A stretch of DNA of 28,601 bases from Bacteroidales bacterium (GTDB lineage: Bacteria; Bacteroidota; Bacteroidia; Bacteroidales; UBA12077), in contig DMBU01000066.1 of assembly GCA_003446015.1 (NCBI GenBank), positions 1-28,601 on the forward strand, read 5' to 3'. Under the pieces are notes generated by a model. It saw only the letters and a list, made by a program, of their open reading frames with translations, searched no databases and was not told the origin of the DNA. Shown one piece after another: positions 1 through 9,076 of the stretch. Position 1 is the stretch's first letter; every line of letters starts with the position of its first letter. The translations under genes were made by a program, and so were the position numbers.

Positions 1-861
1 TGCTTTAATATCTCCTTCATAATTATAAAGCAATTTAGCAGTAGGTTCACCACCTCCACCATTTATAGCATCCATCCAATTTATCGCAGGGCTTTCACCA
101 GTACCTTCATTTAAATGCAACGAAATAGGCTTAATCCAACCATTTCCTATTTCAACAAATAAGCCGCTTGTTCCACCTAATCCGAATAAATGTCTTGAAG
201 GATCAGGCATAGCTTCTATTTTTACCCAACAACTGAAAGACATTGAAGCATTGTGTATATCATCACTATAAGTTATTTCAACAATATCACCTAAACCATC
301 AAAGCTTCCTGATCCGTTAGTGTTTCCGAATCGATCTGTGGTATATAAAACATCAGAGTTGGCAATGCTATGAGCACCAACAACATCAACAAGGCTATTG
401 TCAAATTGCAAATAAAGTACCTGGTTGTCAGATTGTGGAGGAGTATCAATACCTACACCAATTGTGGTGAATGTAACTGTAGCTGCTCCAAAAATAGCGC
501 CCTGCGTAGATTTTAATGCAGCACTAATACCAAGGCTGTAATTTGTTCCGGTAATTAAACCTCCCGTAACCGTAATAGTTAATGTTGCTCCATCTACACT
601 AGTAGTGAAGGCTACATCTGAACCACCTTTTGTAAGACTAATTGCAGTAGCTACTGTTGCTTCATCAATATTGGTAGAGAACACTGCTACAATGGGCTGA
701 TCAATAAGAACATCTACAGCTGTAGTTGCTCCATAAAGATCAACATTCCCGGAAGTTAAAGTCAAAAGAGTCAATTCAGTAACATCGTCATCTTTATCAC
801 AACTGTTTAAAGAAAAGAGAATGACTGAAAATAATAAAATAATACTGCTAACTTTTTTCAT
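1..861 (-). CDS. Surface lipoprotein with Ig-like and LamG-like domains, 3'-truncated by window edge
   Basis: The reading frame opens with ATG at 861 and stays open for 287 codons to base 1, so the C-terminus lies outside the window. Residues 1-21 form a lipoprotein signal ending in a cysteine (NSC), followed at once by DKDDD. That acidic patch resembles the export signal that sends Bacteroidota lipoproteins to the cell surface. Residues of roughly 30-135 look like a bacterial Ig-like domain (SbsA/Big_5 type, with VDVLIDQPIVAVFSTNID and a terminal VTFTTIG). From about residue 145 a concanavalin A/LamG-like fold begins (VLYLQFDNSLVDVVG, DRFGN, GSFDGLGDIVEI, MSFSCWVKIE). It lies 77 bp after susD, so it is probably the third gene of the SusCD transcript and could be a glycan-binding surface protein (SusE/F-like position). 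A catalytic domain further on cannot be excluded. The domain calls are made by eye. Confidence 0.8.
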   Translation of the reverse strand, partial: MKKVSSIILLFSVILFSLNSCDKDDDVTELTLLTLTSGNVDLYGATTAVDVLIDQPIVAVFSTNIDEATVATAISLTKGGSDVAFTTSVDGATLTITVTGGLITGTNYSLGISAALKSTQGAIFGAATVTFTTIGVGIDTPPQSDNQVLYLQFDNSLVDVVGAHSIANSDVLYTTDRFGNTNGSGSFDGLGDIVEITYSDDIHNASMSFSCWVKIEAMPDPSRHLFGLGGTSGLFVEIGNGWIKPISLHLNEGTGESPAINWMDAINGGGGEPTAKLLYNYEGDIKA

Positions 862-938
862 AATTTTAATTTTAGATTAATAATTAACTGAATATATTTA
901 TTCTTGAAAAATTTATTCTTGATTTATTTATCATTTAC

Positions 939-2441
939 TTACCAATTTGGATTTTGAATAAAAAGACCGTTTGACAGATCAATTTCAGCCTGGGGTATAG
1001 GAAACAGTTCGTTTTTCCCACTAATAAATCCCAGGTCACCTAAAACATCACCCGCACGACCCTGACGTATAAGATCAAAATATCGCTTTCCTTCCATGGC
1101 AAGTTCAGATCGTTTATCTTTCCAAATTTGCTCACGTAATTGAGTTTTATCCAGAATTTCATAATCTGCCAAATCAGCTCTGTCTCTTACTTCATTTAAG
1201 TAATCTAAAGCTAAGGAAGGCTTTCCGTTTTCATTCAATGCTTCTGCTGCAATCAATAATACTTCTGCATAGCGATAGATTCGTACATTATAACCCCATT
1301 CTTCAACTGTTGTAGATCCCGGCACCCATACTTTTTGGTTATATGTCTCCATTTCTTTTATTACTGTATTCGTCTCGTCTGTATAAGTAATGTCTGGTGT
1401 TGAATTATCACCAAAAATTGTATCTCCATCTAATATTTCGCCTAAAAATATGATTGTTGCATCTTTTCGAATATCGCCAGTTTCAAACGAATTGATCAAA
1501 TCCATAGATGGTCTGTTGAAACCCCAGCCTCTGTTAGGATCACCCCTGACTCCTTGCGTATTGGCATATTGATTTCCTCCCAAGGATGGGTTTTCCTCTG
1601 GCAATGCTCCAATTTCAAGTATCGATTCTGTGCCATGTTGGCCTTGTAAGGAAAAAGCGTCTGAAAAGTCAGGTTCAAGACCATAGTTGTATTTAACCGA
1701 TTGAATGACTTGTAAAGCATATATTTCGGCATTTATAAAATCATTACGGAAAAGGTATACATCAGCAAGTATTGTTCTGGCGGCACCTACAGTGACACGA
1801 CCCAGATCGGAAGAAGCATACTCATTTTTTTCCGGTAAATTTTCAATTGCAAATTCCAGGTCTGCAATGATTACTTCATCATAGATTACATCTTTGCTAG
1901 TTCTCCCAAGGTTGGCCGGTGGGTAAGCCGATGTAACCATAGGTACGTCGCCAAAAGCTTTTACAAGTTGAAAATAGTACAATGCTCTTAGACACCTTGC
2001 TTCTGCAATATACCTGGTTTGTAATACTTCATCCATGGTAATGCCCGGCACTTTTTCGATTACAATATTTGCTCTTCGGATGGATTTGTAAAGTGCAGAA
2101 TACCATCGGCTTATGTCACCAACAGTGGGTGTAAACTGAAAATTGTCGAATAAATTTAACCCGGCACCATCGCCAGGATTACTGCCTTTTACAGCATCGT
2201 CTGACATGATATCCAATATAGGATATCCTCCTGAATAGAAATTCCATTCGCGCATTGAGCTATAAATAGCGTTGGTAGCTAGTTTTGCATCATATGCGTT
2301 AACTAAAAAAAGAGGTTCAATTAGGTCCCCTTGCGGTTCTTCCTCTAAGAAATCTTTAGTACAGCTCGAGATTAAAATTAAGTTTATAATCAGAAAAACC
2401 CGTAAGATTTTACAAATATCTTTAATTAGATTAGTTTCCAT
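939..2441 (-). CDS. SusD/RagB-family outer-membrane lipoprotein
   Basis: This is a surface glycan-binding lipoprotein that caps the SusC channel. I chose the ATG at 2441 (500 residues) over the upstream ATG at 2486 because it places a normal lipoprotein signal at the N-terminus: a hydrophobic stretch ending in ISSC, with Cys27 lipidated. The following TKDFLEEE resembles a Bacteroidota surface-export signal. Family hallmarks are visible throughout: ALYYFQLVKAFGDVPMVT in the N-terminal helical part, RYAEVLLIAAEALNENGK, the LNEVRDRA helix, ELAMEGKRYFDLIRQGRA and the terminal LFPIPQAEIDLSNG...NPNW. The length is normal for SusD-like proteins. It follows susC by 57 bp and surely shares its transcript. 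The bound glycan is unknown. Confidence 0.95.
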   Translation of the reverse strand: METNLIKDICKILRVFLIINLILISSCTKDFLEEEPQGDLIEPLFLVNAYDAKLATNAIYSSMREWNFYSGGYPILDIMSDDAVKGSNPGDGAGLNLFDNFQFTPTVGDISRWYSALYKSIRRANIVIEKVPGITMDEVLQTRYIAEARCLRALYYFQLVKAFGDVPMVTSAYPPANLGRTSKDVIYDEVIIADLEFAIENLPEKNEYASSDLGRVTVGAARTILADVYLFRNDFINAEIYALQVIQSVKYNYGLEPDFSDAFSLQGQHGTESILEIGALPEENPSLGGNQYANTQGVRGDPNRGWGFNRPSMDLINSFETGDIRKDATIIFLGEILDGDTIFGDNSTPDITYTDETNTVIKEMETYNQKVWVPGSTTVEEWGYNVRIYRYAEVLLIAAEALNENGKPSLALDYLNEVRDRADLADYEILDKTQLREQIWKDKRSELAMEGKRYFDLIRQGRAGDVLGDLGFISGKNELFPIPQAEIDLSNGLFIQNPNW

Positions 2442-2498
2442 AATCCGATGATTTTTATATGTTAATTTTGTTATTTCGAAGAACATAGTTTAAATTCT

Positions 2499-5498
2499 TT
2501 AAAATGTACATGAGATTCCAAATGAAATAATGGCAGTAACGGGGTAAGTCCCAAAATCGATTCCTGCATTAATAACATCAGAACTGCCAATTTCAGGGGT
2601 ATAACCTGAGAACTTGGTAAACGTGTATAAATTTGCACCTTTCAAATAAATACTTAACTGAGAAATGTTTATCTTATCTAGAGCCTCTGTTTGAAAAGAA
2701 TATTCAAGGGAAACATTTCTTATTCTTAAGAAAGAACCATCTTCAATAAAGTAGCTTGAAGCACTATAATTGGCTCCACTGGCAGTTGCACGGGGTTCTG
2801 TGTTGGAAGTACCATCTCCCGACCAACGGTCGTTGACTCTCGATTCGAAGTTGTAGAGATCAGGCCTTACTGCATTTTTACCATTGTACAACTCATTGCC
2901 GGTTTGTCCTTGCAAATCGATTGCTAATGTAAATTGTTTGTATTTCAGGGTTGTCCCAAACCCAAATATAAAGTCTGGAATTGGTGATCCTATATAAGTT
3001 CTGTCTTTTTCATCAATAATTCCATCAGGATAGATGTCCTTAAACTTTAGATCTCCAATGGTTTGTCCTGAAACAATTGCAGAATTATCTAAATCATCTT
3101 GATTTTGGATAATCCCAATAACCTGATAGCCATAGAAGGAACCAATAGGTCTTCCGACCTCAGTTCGCGTAACTTGTTGCCCATTACCTAACTCTCCTCC
3201 TGAAATAAATGAATCATTGCCTGTGGTTGCAGCCAGGCTTAAAACTTCGTTTTGAATGAGAGAACCATTTGCATAGAAATGAGCATTAATATTTCCAATC
3301 TTACTGTGTAAACCCAGATTAAATTCAATACCCATATTTCTTACATCTGCAGCGTTGGTGATTATTTTTGTAAAAGCACCGTTACCATAATAACCGGGGC
3401 TGGTAACACCTACAAGAATATCTTCAGTCTTTCTGTCAAATACATCAAATTCGGCAGTAAATTTACTTCTCCAAAACCCTAATTCAAGTCCAATATCGGT
3501 CTGTGTGGTTGATTCCCAGCGAAGATATGGGTCAGCAGTTTGATCAAGGGACATTCCGGCATTGAGTTTTTCGTCTGTTCCAAAAACAGCATTTTGGTTA
3601 TTTATAGTTGTAGAAAACCTTGCGTAATAATCAATTTTTTCATTTCCAATTTTACCCCAGCTACCCCTTAACTTAAGATTATCCACGATCCAATCTTTTG
3701 GAAAAAAATTCTCTTTAGCTAGGTTCCAACCTATAGCAAAAGATGGAAAATAACCATAGCGGTTTTCCTTATTAAATTTTGATGAACCATCGGCTCTAAC
3801 TGAGGCAGTGGCCAGGTATTTACTTTCAAAAGAATAATTAGCTCTGAGTATATAAGAAATCATTGAATAAATTTCTCCACTGTTTTCCCCCCTTCGTGAT
3901 TCTATGTCACCTGCATTCAAATACCATTGCGCAGGATCGTTTCCTGCTAAATTTTGGACATTGCCACCTATTTTTTCAATTGTATTTTTTTGCATAGTAT
4001 ATCCACCCAACATATTAAAGGTATGACTATCTATATCGTAATTAAAATTTAAAGTATTCTCCCATAACCATGTATAATTTTCCTCGTAATTAACAAATAA
4101 ATCACTTGAAACATTTAATTGAGTTGGGGTAACAAAATAAACAGGTGTAAAACTTTTTGTTTTTTTATTACTAATATCAAGTCCATAGCTTGATTTAAAA
4201 ATAAAATATTTCAGAAAGTTTATTTCTCCAAAAAGATTTCCAACAGCCCTGGTTTTGTTTTCATTCGAATTATTATATTCAATGGATGCTAAAGGATTTC
4301 CAACCCCAAGGATTGCAGTAAAAGTCCCATCTTCATTTTTGGGAACATAGCTTGGCCATGCTCTATATATCTGAGAAACTACGTCAGCTGCATTTTCTTT
4401 TTTTTCTGACGAAAGGGAAATAATACTTCCTATTTTAACATTTTTTGAAAGTATATAAGCTTGGTTAAGTTTTATTGAAATCCTATTGTAAGCTGATTTG
4501 GGAATAATTCCATCCTGATCGAAATATCCAATTCCTAAATAATAATTGTATTTTTCGGCTGTAGATCCCGAGAATGATAATTGAGCATTAAAAACAGGAG
4601 CATAAGTCTGAAAGACTTCATCCTGCCAATCGGTATTTGGAACTTTGTCCAAATTATTATATGTCCCGGGATTGATCTCATTAACAACCTGAGCAAATTC
4701 ATAACCGGAAAGAAGGTCAATTTTCTTTTGCAAATATTGTAAGCTATACTCCGAAGAAAAATGAATAACGCTTCCTTTTAAAGCACTTCCGGATTTTGAT
4801 GTAACCATGATAACGCCATTGGCACCTCTTGATCCGTAGATGGCTGTAGCCGATGCATCTTTCAAAACTTCGACCGATTCGATATCGGCACTATTTAAGA
4901 AACTAATATCATCCAGGATAATTCCATCGACAACAAAAATTGGCGAGGAGTTATTTAAAGTACCAACACCTCGTACTCTTATTATAGGAATACTCCCGGG
5001 GGCGCCTGAAACATTTGAAACCTGTAGTCCGGCGACTTTCCCTTGCAAAGACTGTTCAAGTGATGATGAAGTTATTTTTGTTAAATCGGCTCCTTTGACA
5101 GAACTGACAGATCCGGTGAGATCACTCTTTTTTATCGATCCGTAACCGATTACAACAATTTCATCCAGCGCTGTGCTCTCTAATCTTAAACTAACATCAA
5201 TTACAGATTTACCCTTAACAGGAAGTTCAACTTTTTCGTATCCAATAAATGAAAAAACAAGTATAGTTTCATCTCCGGGAACACTAATACTATAATCCCC
5301 GTTAAAATCAGTGCTAATTCCTATGGTAGTGCCTTTAACCGTTATATTTACTCCCGGAAGCGGAGAGTTGTCTGCTGCATCTGTTACTTTTCCCGTTATT
5401 AATTTCAATTGAGCAAATGAATTATTGAAAATAAATAATAGAATAAGTGGCAATAGAAACCTTATGGAATTTGATAACTTTTTAATTCGTAGCTTCAT
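2499..5498 (-). CDS. SusC/RagA-family TonB-dependent outer-membrane transporter
   Basis: This is the outer-membrane channel that imports oligosaccharides or other large nutrients with energy from TonB-ExbBD. It has 999 residues. Residues 1-29 form a signal peptide (ending NNSFA-Q). A carboxypeptidase-regulatory-like domain follows (about 33-110, ITGKVTDAADNSPLPGVNI, GTTIGISTDFNGDYSISVP). The SusC plug motif ALDEIVVIGYGSIKKSDLTG and the plug domain with VRGVGTLNNSSPIFVVDGI and EVLKDASATAIYGSRGANG come next, then a long beta-barrel ending in a terminal phenylalanine (SFGISCTF). There is no extra N-terminal secretin/TonB signalling domain, so sigma/anti-sigma control through a FecR partner is not suggested. 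Control more likely comes from the regulator at 6025-8880. susD follows directly. Confidence 0.97.
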   Translation of the reverse strand: MKLRIKKLSNSIRFLLPLILLFIFNNSFAQLKLITGKVTDAADNSPLPGVNITVKGTTIGISTDFNGDYSISVPGDETILVFSFIGYEKVELPVKGKSVIDVSLRLESTALDEIVVIGYGSIKKSDLTGSVSSVKGADLTKITSSSLEQSLQGKVAGLQVSNVSGAPGSIPIIRVRGVGTLNNSSPIFVVDGIILDDISFLNSADIESVEVLKDASATAIYGSRGANGVIMVTSKSGSALKGSVIHFSSEYSLQYLQKKIDLLSGYEFAQVVNEINPGTYNNLDKVPNTDWQDEVFQTYAPVFNAQLSFSGSTAEKYNYYLGIGYFDQDGIIPKSAYNRISIKLNQAYILSKNVKIGSIISLSSEKKENAADVVSQIYRAWPSYVPKNEDGTFTAILGVGNPLASIEYNNSNENKTRAVGNLFGEINFLKYFIFKSSYGLDISNKKTKSFTPVYFVTPTQLNVSSDLFVNYEENYTWLWENTLNFNYDIDSHTFNMLGGYTMQKNTIEKIGGNVQNLAGNDPAQWYLNAGDIESRRGENSGEIYSMISYILRANYSFESKYLATASVRADGSSKFNKENRYGYFPSFAIGWNLAKENFFPKDWIVDNLKLRGSWGKIGNEKIDYYARFSTTINNQNAVFGTDEKLNAGMSLDQTADPYLRWESTTQTDIGLELGFWRSKFTAEFDVFDRKTEDILVGVTSPGYYGNGAFTKIITNAADVRNMGIEFNLGLHSKIGNINAHFYANGSLIQNEVLSLAATTGNDSFISGGELGNGQQVTRTEVGRPIGSFYGYQVIGIIQNQDDLDNSAIVSGQTIGDLKFKDIYPDGIIDEKDRTYIGSPIPDFIFGFGTTLKYKQFTLAIDLQGQTGNELYNGKNAVRPDLYNFESRVNDRWSGDGTSNTEPRATASGANYSASSYFIEDGSFLRIRNVSLEYSFQTEALDKINISQLSIYLKGANLYTFTKFSGYTPEIGSSDVINAGIDFGTYPVTAIISFGISCTF

Positions 5499-5504
5499 AT
5501 TGAG

Positions 5505-5816
5505 TTATTTAGTTATGTTAGAATTATCAAACCATCCACTAGTAAAACCATCTTTAATCAACATTGTTCTCTTATATCCATTAAAATTGAGTTGGTTTGT
5601 CAAAATATCGGACATTGAAGGGTATGCATTTTTTGTAGAAATTAAAGTATAACCGTGTTTATTTCTGGTATTGAGCACGAAGAACTTTTTCGAATAATAA
5701 TTAAAGCTATGCTTATTTAAATTTTGCAAAAGAAATCCATTTGCATTTATTAGTTGTGCCTTTAATGAATTCAGAAGGCAAATTGTATTGCAAAAAAATA
5801 TTTTTGGCAATTTCAT
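5505..5816 (-). CDS. Small ORF of 103 codons directly upstream of susC, possible leader or secreted peptide
   Basis: The ORF starts with ATG at 5816 and stops 6 nt before the susC start codon, close enough for translational coupling. The start has the AT-rich, Shine-Dalgarno-free context usual here and lies about 25 bp downstream of a candidate promoter. An uninterrupted 103-codon frame is uncommon by chance in sequence this AT-rich, where stops are frequent. The N-terminus (MKLPKIFFCNTICLLNSLKA) could pass for a weak signal peptide. I recognise no domain, and the composition (many Asn, Lys, Phe) is close to what random AT-rich DNA gives. It may be a real small gene, a decayed remnant, or a chance frame in a long susC leader. 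Confidence 0.35.
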   Translation of the reverse strand: MKLPKIFFCNTICLLNSLKAQLINANGFLLQNLNKHSFNYYSKKFFVLNTRNKHGYTLISTKNAYPSMSDILTNQLNFNGYKRTMLIKDGFTSGWFDNSNITK

Positions 5817-5841
5817 AAATATAATTATGAAGTTAAAGCGA

Positions 5842-5871
5842 CAAGTTATGGAAGCTTAGATGAGTTGTCAA
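5842..5871 (-). promoter_or_regulatory. Candidate Bacteroidota-type promoter for the susC transcript
   Basis: On the minus strand TTGACA (5871-5866) is followed, 20 nt after its TTG, by TAACTTG (5848-5842). This resembles the Bacteroidota sigma consensus of TTG near -33 and TAnnTTTG near -7, with one base missing from the -7 T-run. Transcription would begin near 5835, leaving a susC leader of more than 300 nt that contains the small ORF at 5505-5816. No better match was found between the regulator and susC. Confidence 0.4.
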
Positions 5872-5899
5872 GTAATTGGATACAACATGTTTACTATAG

Positions 5900-5925
5900 A
5901 GTATAAAATGCTTGGATTTTATACT
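5900..5925. promoter_or_regulatory. Perfect 10-bp inverted repeat upstream of susC, candidate operator
   Basis: The arms AGTATAAAAT (5900-5909) and ATTTTATACT (5916-5925) are perfect reverse complements separated by the 6-nt spacer GCTTGG. The element ends about 29 bp upstream of the candidate -33 box and lies about 100 bp after the stop codon of the neighbouring regulator. Two-fold symmetry and this position fit a binding site for the dimeric HTH domain of that regulator. It could also form a hairpin at the end of the regulator mRNA, but no T-run follows on the minus strand, so a classical terminator is less likely. Confidence 0.5.
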
Positions 5926-6024
5926 ACGACACTACTACGGCAATTATATAAAAAAAGGACCAAGAGATTATAGGTGAGTTGCTTATAAGAATGTTGTTGT
6001 ATGCTATTTATAATTTAAAAAAGT

Positions 6025-8880
6025 TTAAAATTTTAGAAGAAACTCGACCAGATTCTTATCATGTTCGAAATTCAGACGTTTTCTTAATCTATATCTTCTT
6101 GCTTCAACACCTCGTATTGAAATATTAAGCAAAGGGGCAATTTCTTTAGACGACAAATTGAGTCTCAAGTAAGCGCATAATTTTAAATCACTTTGAGTTA
6201 GATCTGGATACTGAGTGATAAGCTTTTTAAAAAAATCCTGATGAATCTGATCAAAATAACCTTCAAAAGTTTTCCATTCATCTTCATTAGAAATATGTTG
6301 ATCAAGCAGATTAATTTGTTTTTTCAAAAAAGACTCAGGTATATGATTTTTTATTTCATTCTTCTGTTTTCTAATATTGTTTTTTATTTTGATTAACAAA
6401 TCATTTTTATTACCTGTAATTATAGCATAATTAGCTAATTGCACATTTTTATAATAAAGTTCAGTTTGGAGACTCTTATTTTTTAAATCCATATACTCTT
6501 GCTGAGTTTTAAGAACTTCTCTTTCTCTTTTTTCTTGCTCTCTTTTTTCAACTTTTACTTTGTGTTTTTTTAACCTTCTTTTAAGTATAATTGCACCTAC
6601 GACTATTATAAATATGATTATTAAGATATAAAAAATGAACGCTAATTTGGACTCGTAAAAAGGAGGTGAAATTTCAAATGAATAAATTAGCGGGTCTATC
6701 CATATATTTTCAATGGTTTTTGACTGAACAATAAATTCATATTTCCCATATGGTAATCGTTTATAATCAACGACAGATTCATTTGACCATAAACTATATT
6801 CATTATAAAGACCCTTTAACATATATCGATAAATTGGTTGTTCACTCATTTCTGTACTAGAAAATGTAAATTGAATGTTTCTAAAGGAAAAAGGAACCAA
6901 GAGACCTTCTTTAAAGGATTTTAGAGGGAGATGTTTTGATAATCCTTTATCATTTGTAATTATAACTTTTCTCATTAGCAATTTTTCTCTGGTAGCTGAC
7001 AAGACTTTACTTCCAAAATGAAATAATGCAAAACCATTGTCAAGGCAGATCAAATGACAATCATCATTAAGTGGAATTATTTTAGGATAATCAGTCGACA
7101 GATAAAGACCCTGGCGAGATAAATCGTAAGAAAAAACTTGTTCTAAATTTTCATTTTCATTTCTACAGAGCGAAATGCAATTGTCTTTTACAAACCAATA
7201 AAGATTACTCTTTGCGGGGATAATTTTTTTTATTTTAATTTGTTCTTCAACCTTCTGATTTATTTTATGGTATGGAATAATTGTATCGTTTAAATCGTCA
7301 TAAGTATAAATTAATCCGCCGTTGGTAAAAACTATTCTATTCTCAAGTTTTGAAATATGGATTTCTTTATCATTGATAAATCCCTGATTTTTATTAAAAT
7401 ATTTAATATTGTGAACTGAATCTAATCGATCGTTTAGTTGAAGCTTAAAAACACCCTTTTTAAGATGAGATGCCCAAATGTTACCAAAGTTATCCTGTTC
7501 AATATCAGGAATAGGTTCTATAAATCCTTCAATTAAATGAGAAAATTTCCATCCTTTGATATCCTTTTTATATGCAACCAGTGAACTGTATGTACTTTGA
7601 ATTAAAATCTTCTCATTATTAAAATTTAATTTTTCAAAATCATAACCACCTTTAACCTCACTTATTTTTACAATTTTATCTTCTTTTACAGAGTACGTGC
7701 CATTTGTATGTCCACACAGAAGTTCGTTATCAATCACATTAAGACTTAATACCTGTCCTTGTGTCCCATTTAATAGTTGTGGGTCAATGTAATTTTTTTC
7801 ATTTTCATCAAACACATATTTATATAGTCCTTTGTTTGTTCCTATCCACAGATTTTTGTTATCCAATGCGGCAGCATAAACGGCTCCAATGGTGTAAAAT
7901 GGATCGATGTAAAAATCGAGAGAACTATTCATTTCAACATAATCAATGCCACGATCCAAAGCTATCCACAAATTATTATTGCTATCCGCGTGTAATGATA
8001 AAACCGTATTGTTTTGAAGAAAATTTGATGCGTTTAAATGGTGCTTTAATATTCCATTTTTACCAAGAATGAATACTCCATTTGTTATTGTTCCAATAAC
8101 ATAATTATCTTTTAATTGAATCCCGTTATTTATTTCAGAATCAAGAATTAATTTAGCAATAGGGGCATTCCAGTTTGAAAATGTAAGGTTATTGTACACC
8201 AAAATCCCATTTTCACATGCCCCAATTAAAAAACTATCATCCTCATATGGAAGTACAAATTTTATTTCATCATTTGCCAGGAACTCACTTCCAGGTAATA
8301 AAATTAGTTGATCATTTTTTAATTCATAAAGACCTTTACCAATAACGTGAATGAACAATCGATTTCTTGCTTTTAATAATAAAACAATAGGAGATTCAGG
8401 TCTTATTATGTTGATTTTTTGTCCATCATATTTAAAAATTGTTGAAAAGGATTGAAAATAAATGTTCCCGTTTAACGAATCGATTTTCCAAATTTCATCA
8501 TTATGAAAAGTGTTTTTTGGAAGTGAACTGCTTAATGAGTAATACTTTTTTTCACCATTTGTGTTTGTTTCCCAATATCCAAATTCTTCATATGCCCCTA
8601 TGTAAATACGATCCTTTTTATCAACAAATACCGACCGAAGCACTCCTCCTTCAGGCATTTTATGTAAAAACCAATTCGAACCATCGAATTCGAGTAATCC
8701 TTTGTTATTTGCAAAAAATAATATTCCGTTATTATCGCTTGACACCGACCAGTTTTGGTTATCGGCATTATAAATTTCTTTAGAGTAATTTATGATAAAG
8801 GGTTTTTCGTGTTCACTATATAGAAACAAGGAACTAAGTAGAAAAGAAATCAATAATACTGATCTTAAGAGTAATTTCAT
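6025..8880 (-). CDS. One-component transmembrane regulator: periplasmic beta-propeller sensor, Y_Y_Y domain, LuxR-type HTH
   Basis: A 951-residue regulator that probably senses a nutrient in the periplasm and controls the adjacent susCD genes. Residues 1-22 form a signal/anchor segment. About 30-660 contain repeated two-component-regulator propeller blades (NGILFFANNKGLLEFDG, NNLWIALDRGIDYVE, KNLWIGTNKGLYKY, NIWASHLKKGVFKL). About 670-740 look like a Y_Y_Y domain (IQFTFSS, YRYMLKGLYNEYSLWS, LPYGKYEFIVQS). A single transmembrane helix lies near 746-766, followed by a charged coiled coil (about 767-815) and a C-terminal LuxR/GerE-like HTH (about 893-950, LTQSDLKLCAYLRLNLSSKEIAPLLNI, RGVEARRYRLRKRL). 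There is no histidine-kinase or receiver domain, so it is not a hybrid two-component system: the signal must pass directly from propeller to DNA-binding domain. It is the likely user of the inverted repeat at 5900-5925. Confidence 0.92.
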   Translation of the reverse strand: MKLLLRSVLLISFLLSSLFLYSEHEKPFIINYSKEIYNADNQNWSVSSDNNGILFFANNKGLLEFDGSNWFLHKMPEGGVLRSVFVDKKDRIYIGAYEEFGYWETNTNGEKKYYSLSSSLPKNTFHNDEIWKIDSLNGNIYFQSFSTIFKYDGQKINIIRPESPIVLLLKARNRLFIHVIGKGLYELKNDQLILLPGSEFLANDEIKFVLPYEDDSFLIGACENGILVYNNLTFSNWNAPIAKLILDSEINNGIQLKDNYVIGTITNGVFILGKNGILKHHLNASNFLQNNTVLSLHADSNNNLWIALDRGIDYVEMNSSLDFYIDPFYTIGAVYAAALDNKNLWIGTNKGLYKYVFDENEKNYIDPQLLNGTQGQVLSLNVIDNELLCGHTNGTYSVKEDKIVKISEVKGGYDFEKLNFNNEKILIQSTYSSLVAYKKDIKGWKFSHLIEGFIEPIPDIEQDNFGNIWASHLKKGVFKLQLNDRLDSVHNIKYFNKNQGFINDKEIHISKLENRIVFTNGGLIYTYDDLNDTIIPYHKINQKVEEQIKIKKIIPAKSNLYWFVKDNCISLCRNENENLEQVFSYDLSRQGLYLSTDYPKIIPLNDDCHLICLDNGFALFHFGSKVLSATREKLLMRKVIITNDKGLSKHLPLKSFKEGLLVPFSFRNIQFTFSSTEMSEQPIYRYMLKGLYNEYSLWSNESVVDYKRLPYGKYEFIVQSKTIENIWIDPLIYSFEISPPFYESKLAFIFYILIIIFIIVVGAIILKRRLKKHKVKVEKREQEKREREVLKTQQEYMDLKNKSLQTELYYKNVQLANYAIITGNKNDLLIKIKNNIRKQKNEIKNHIPESFLKKQINLLDQHISNEDEWKTFEGYFDQIHQDFFKKLITQYPDLTQSDLKLCAYLRLNLSSKEIAPLLNISIRGVEARRYRLRKRLNFEHDKNLVEFLLKF

Positions 8881-9076
8881 CTAAAAAACGCAGATTAATT
8901 CTTCTTAAAAGTAATAAATTTTAATTTAACAATAATTTAGTATTGTCTTAATATTGATAAATTACAGTGATTTTATACATTGAACTCACTTTATATTAAA
9001 ATAGGTAATCAAACTTTTTTATTAGAAGTCTCGATAAACAGTGATCTCTTTTTTACATGTATTATAAGGAAGTTTC

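Noticed and set aside
1496..1732. Minus-strand 78-codon frame inside susD.
   Set aside because: It overlaps susD in another frame with no recognisable product. The susD frame is fully supported by family motifs.
6025..8880. Hybrid two-component sensor (HTCS) typical of polysaccharide loci.
   Set aside because: After the membrane helix there are only about 185 residues, made of coiled coil and HTH. No H-box, kinase ATP-binding motifs or receiver aspartate are present.
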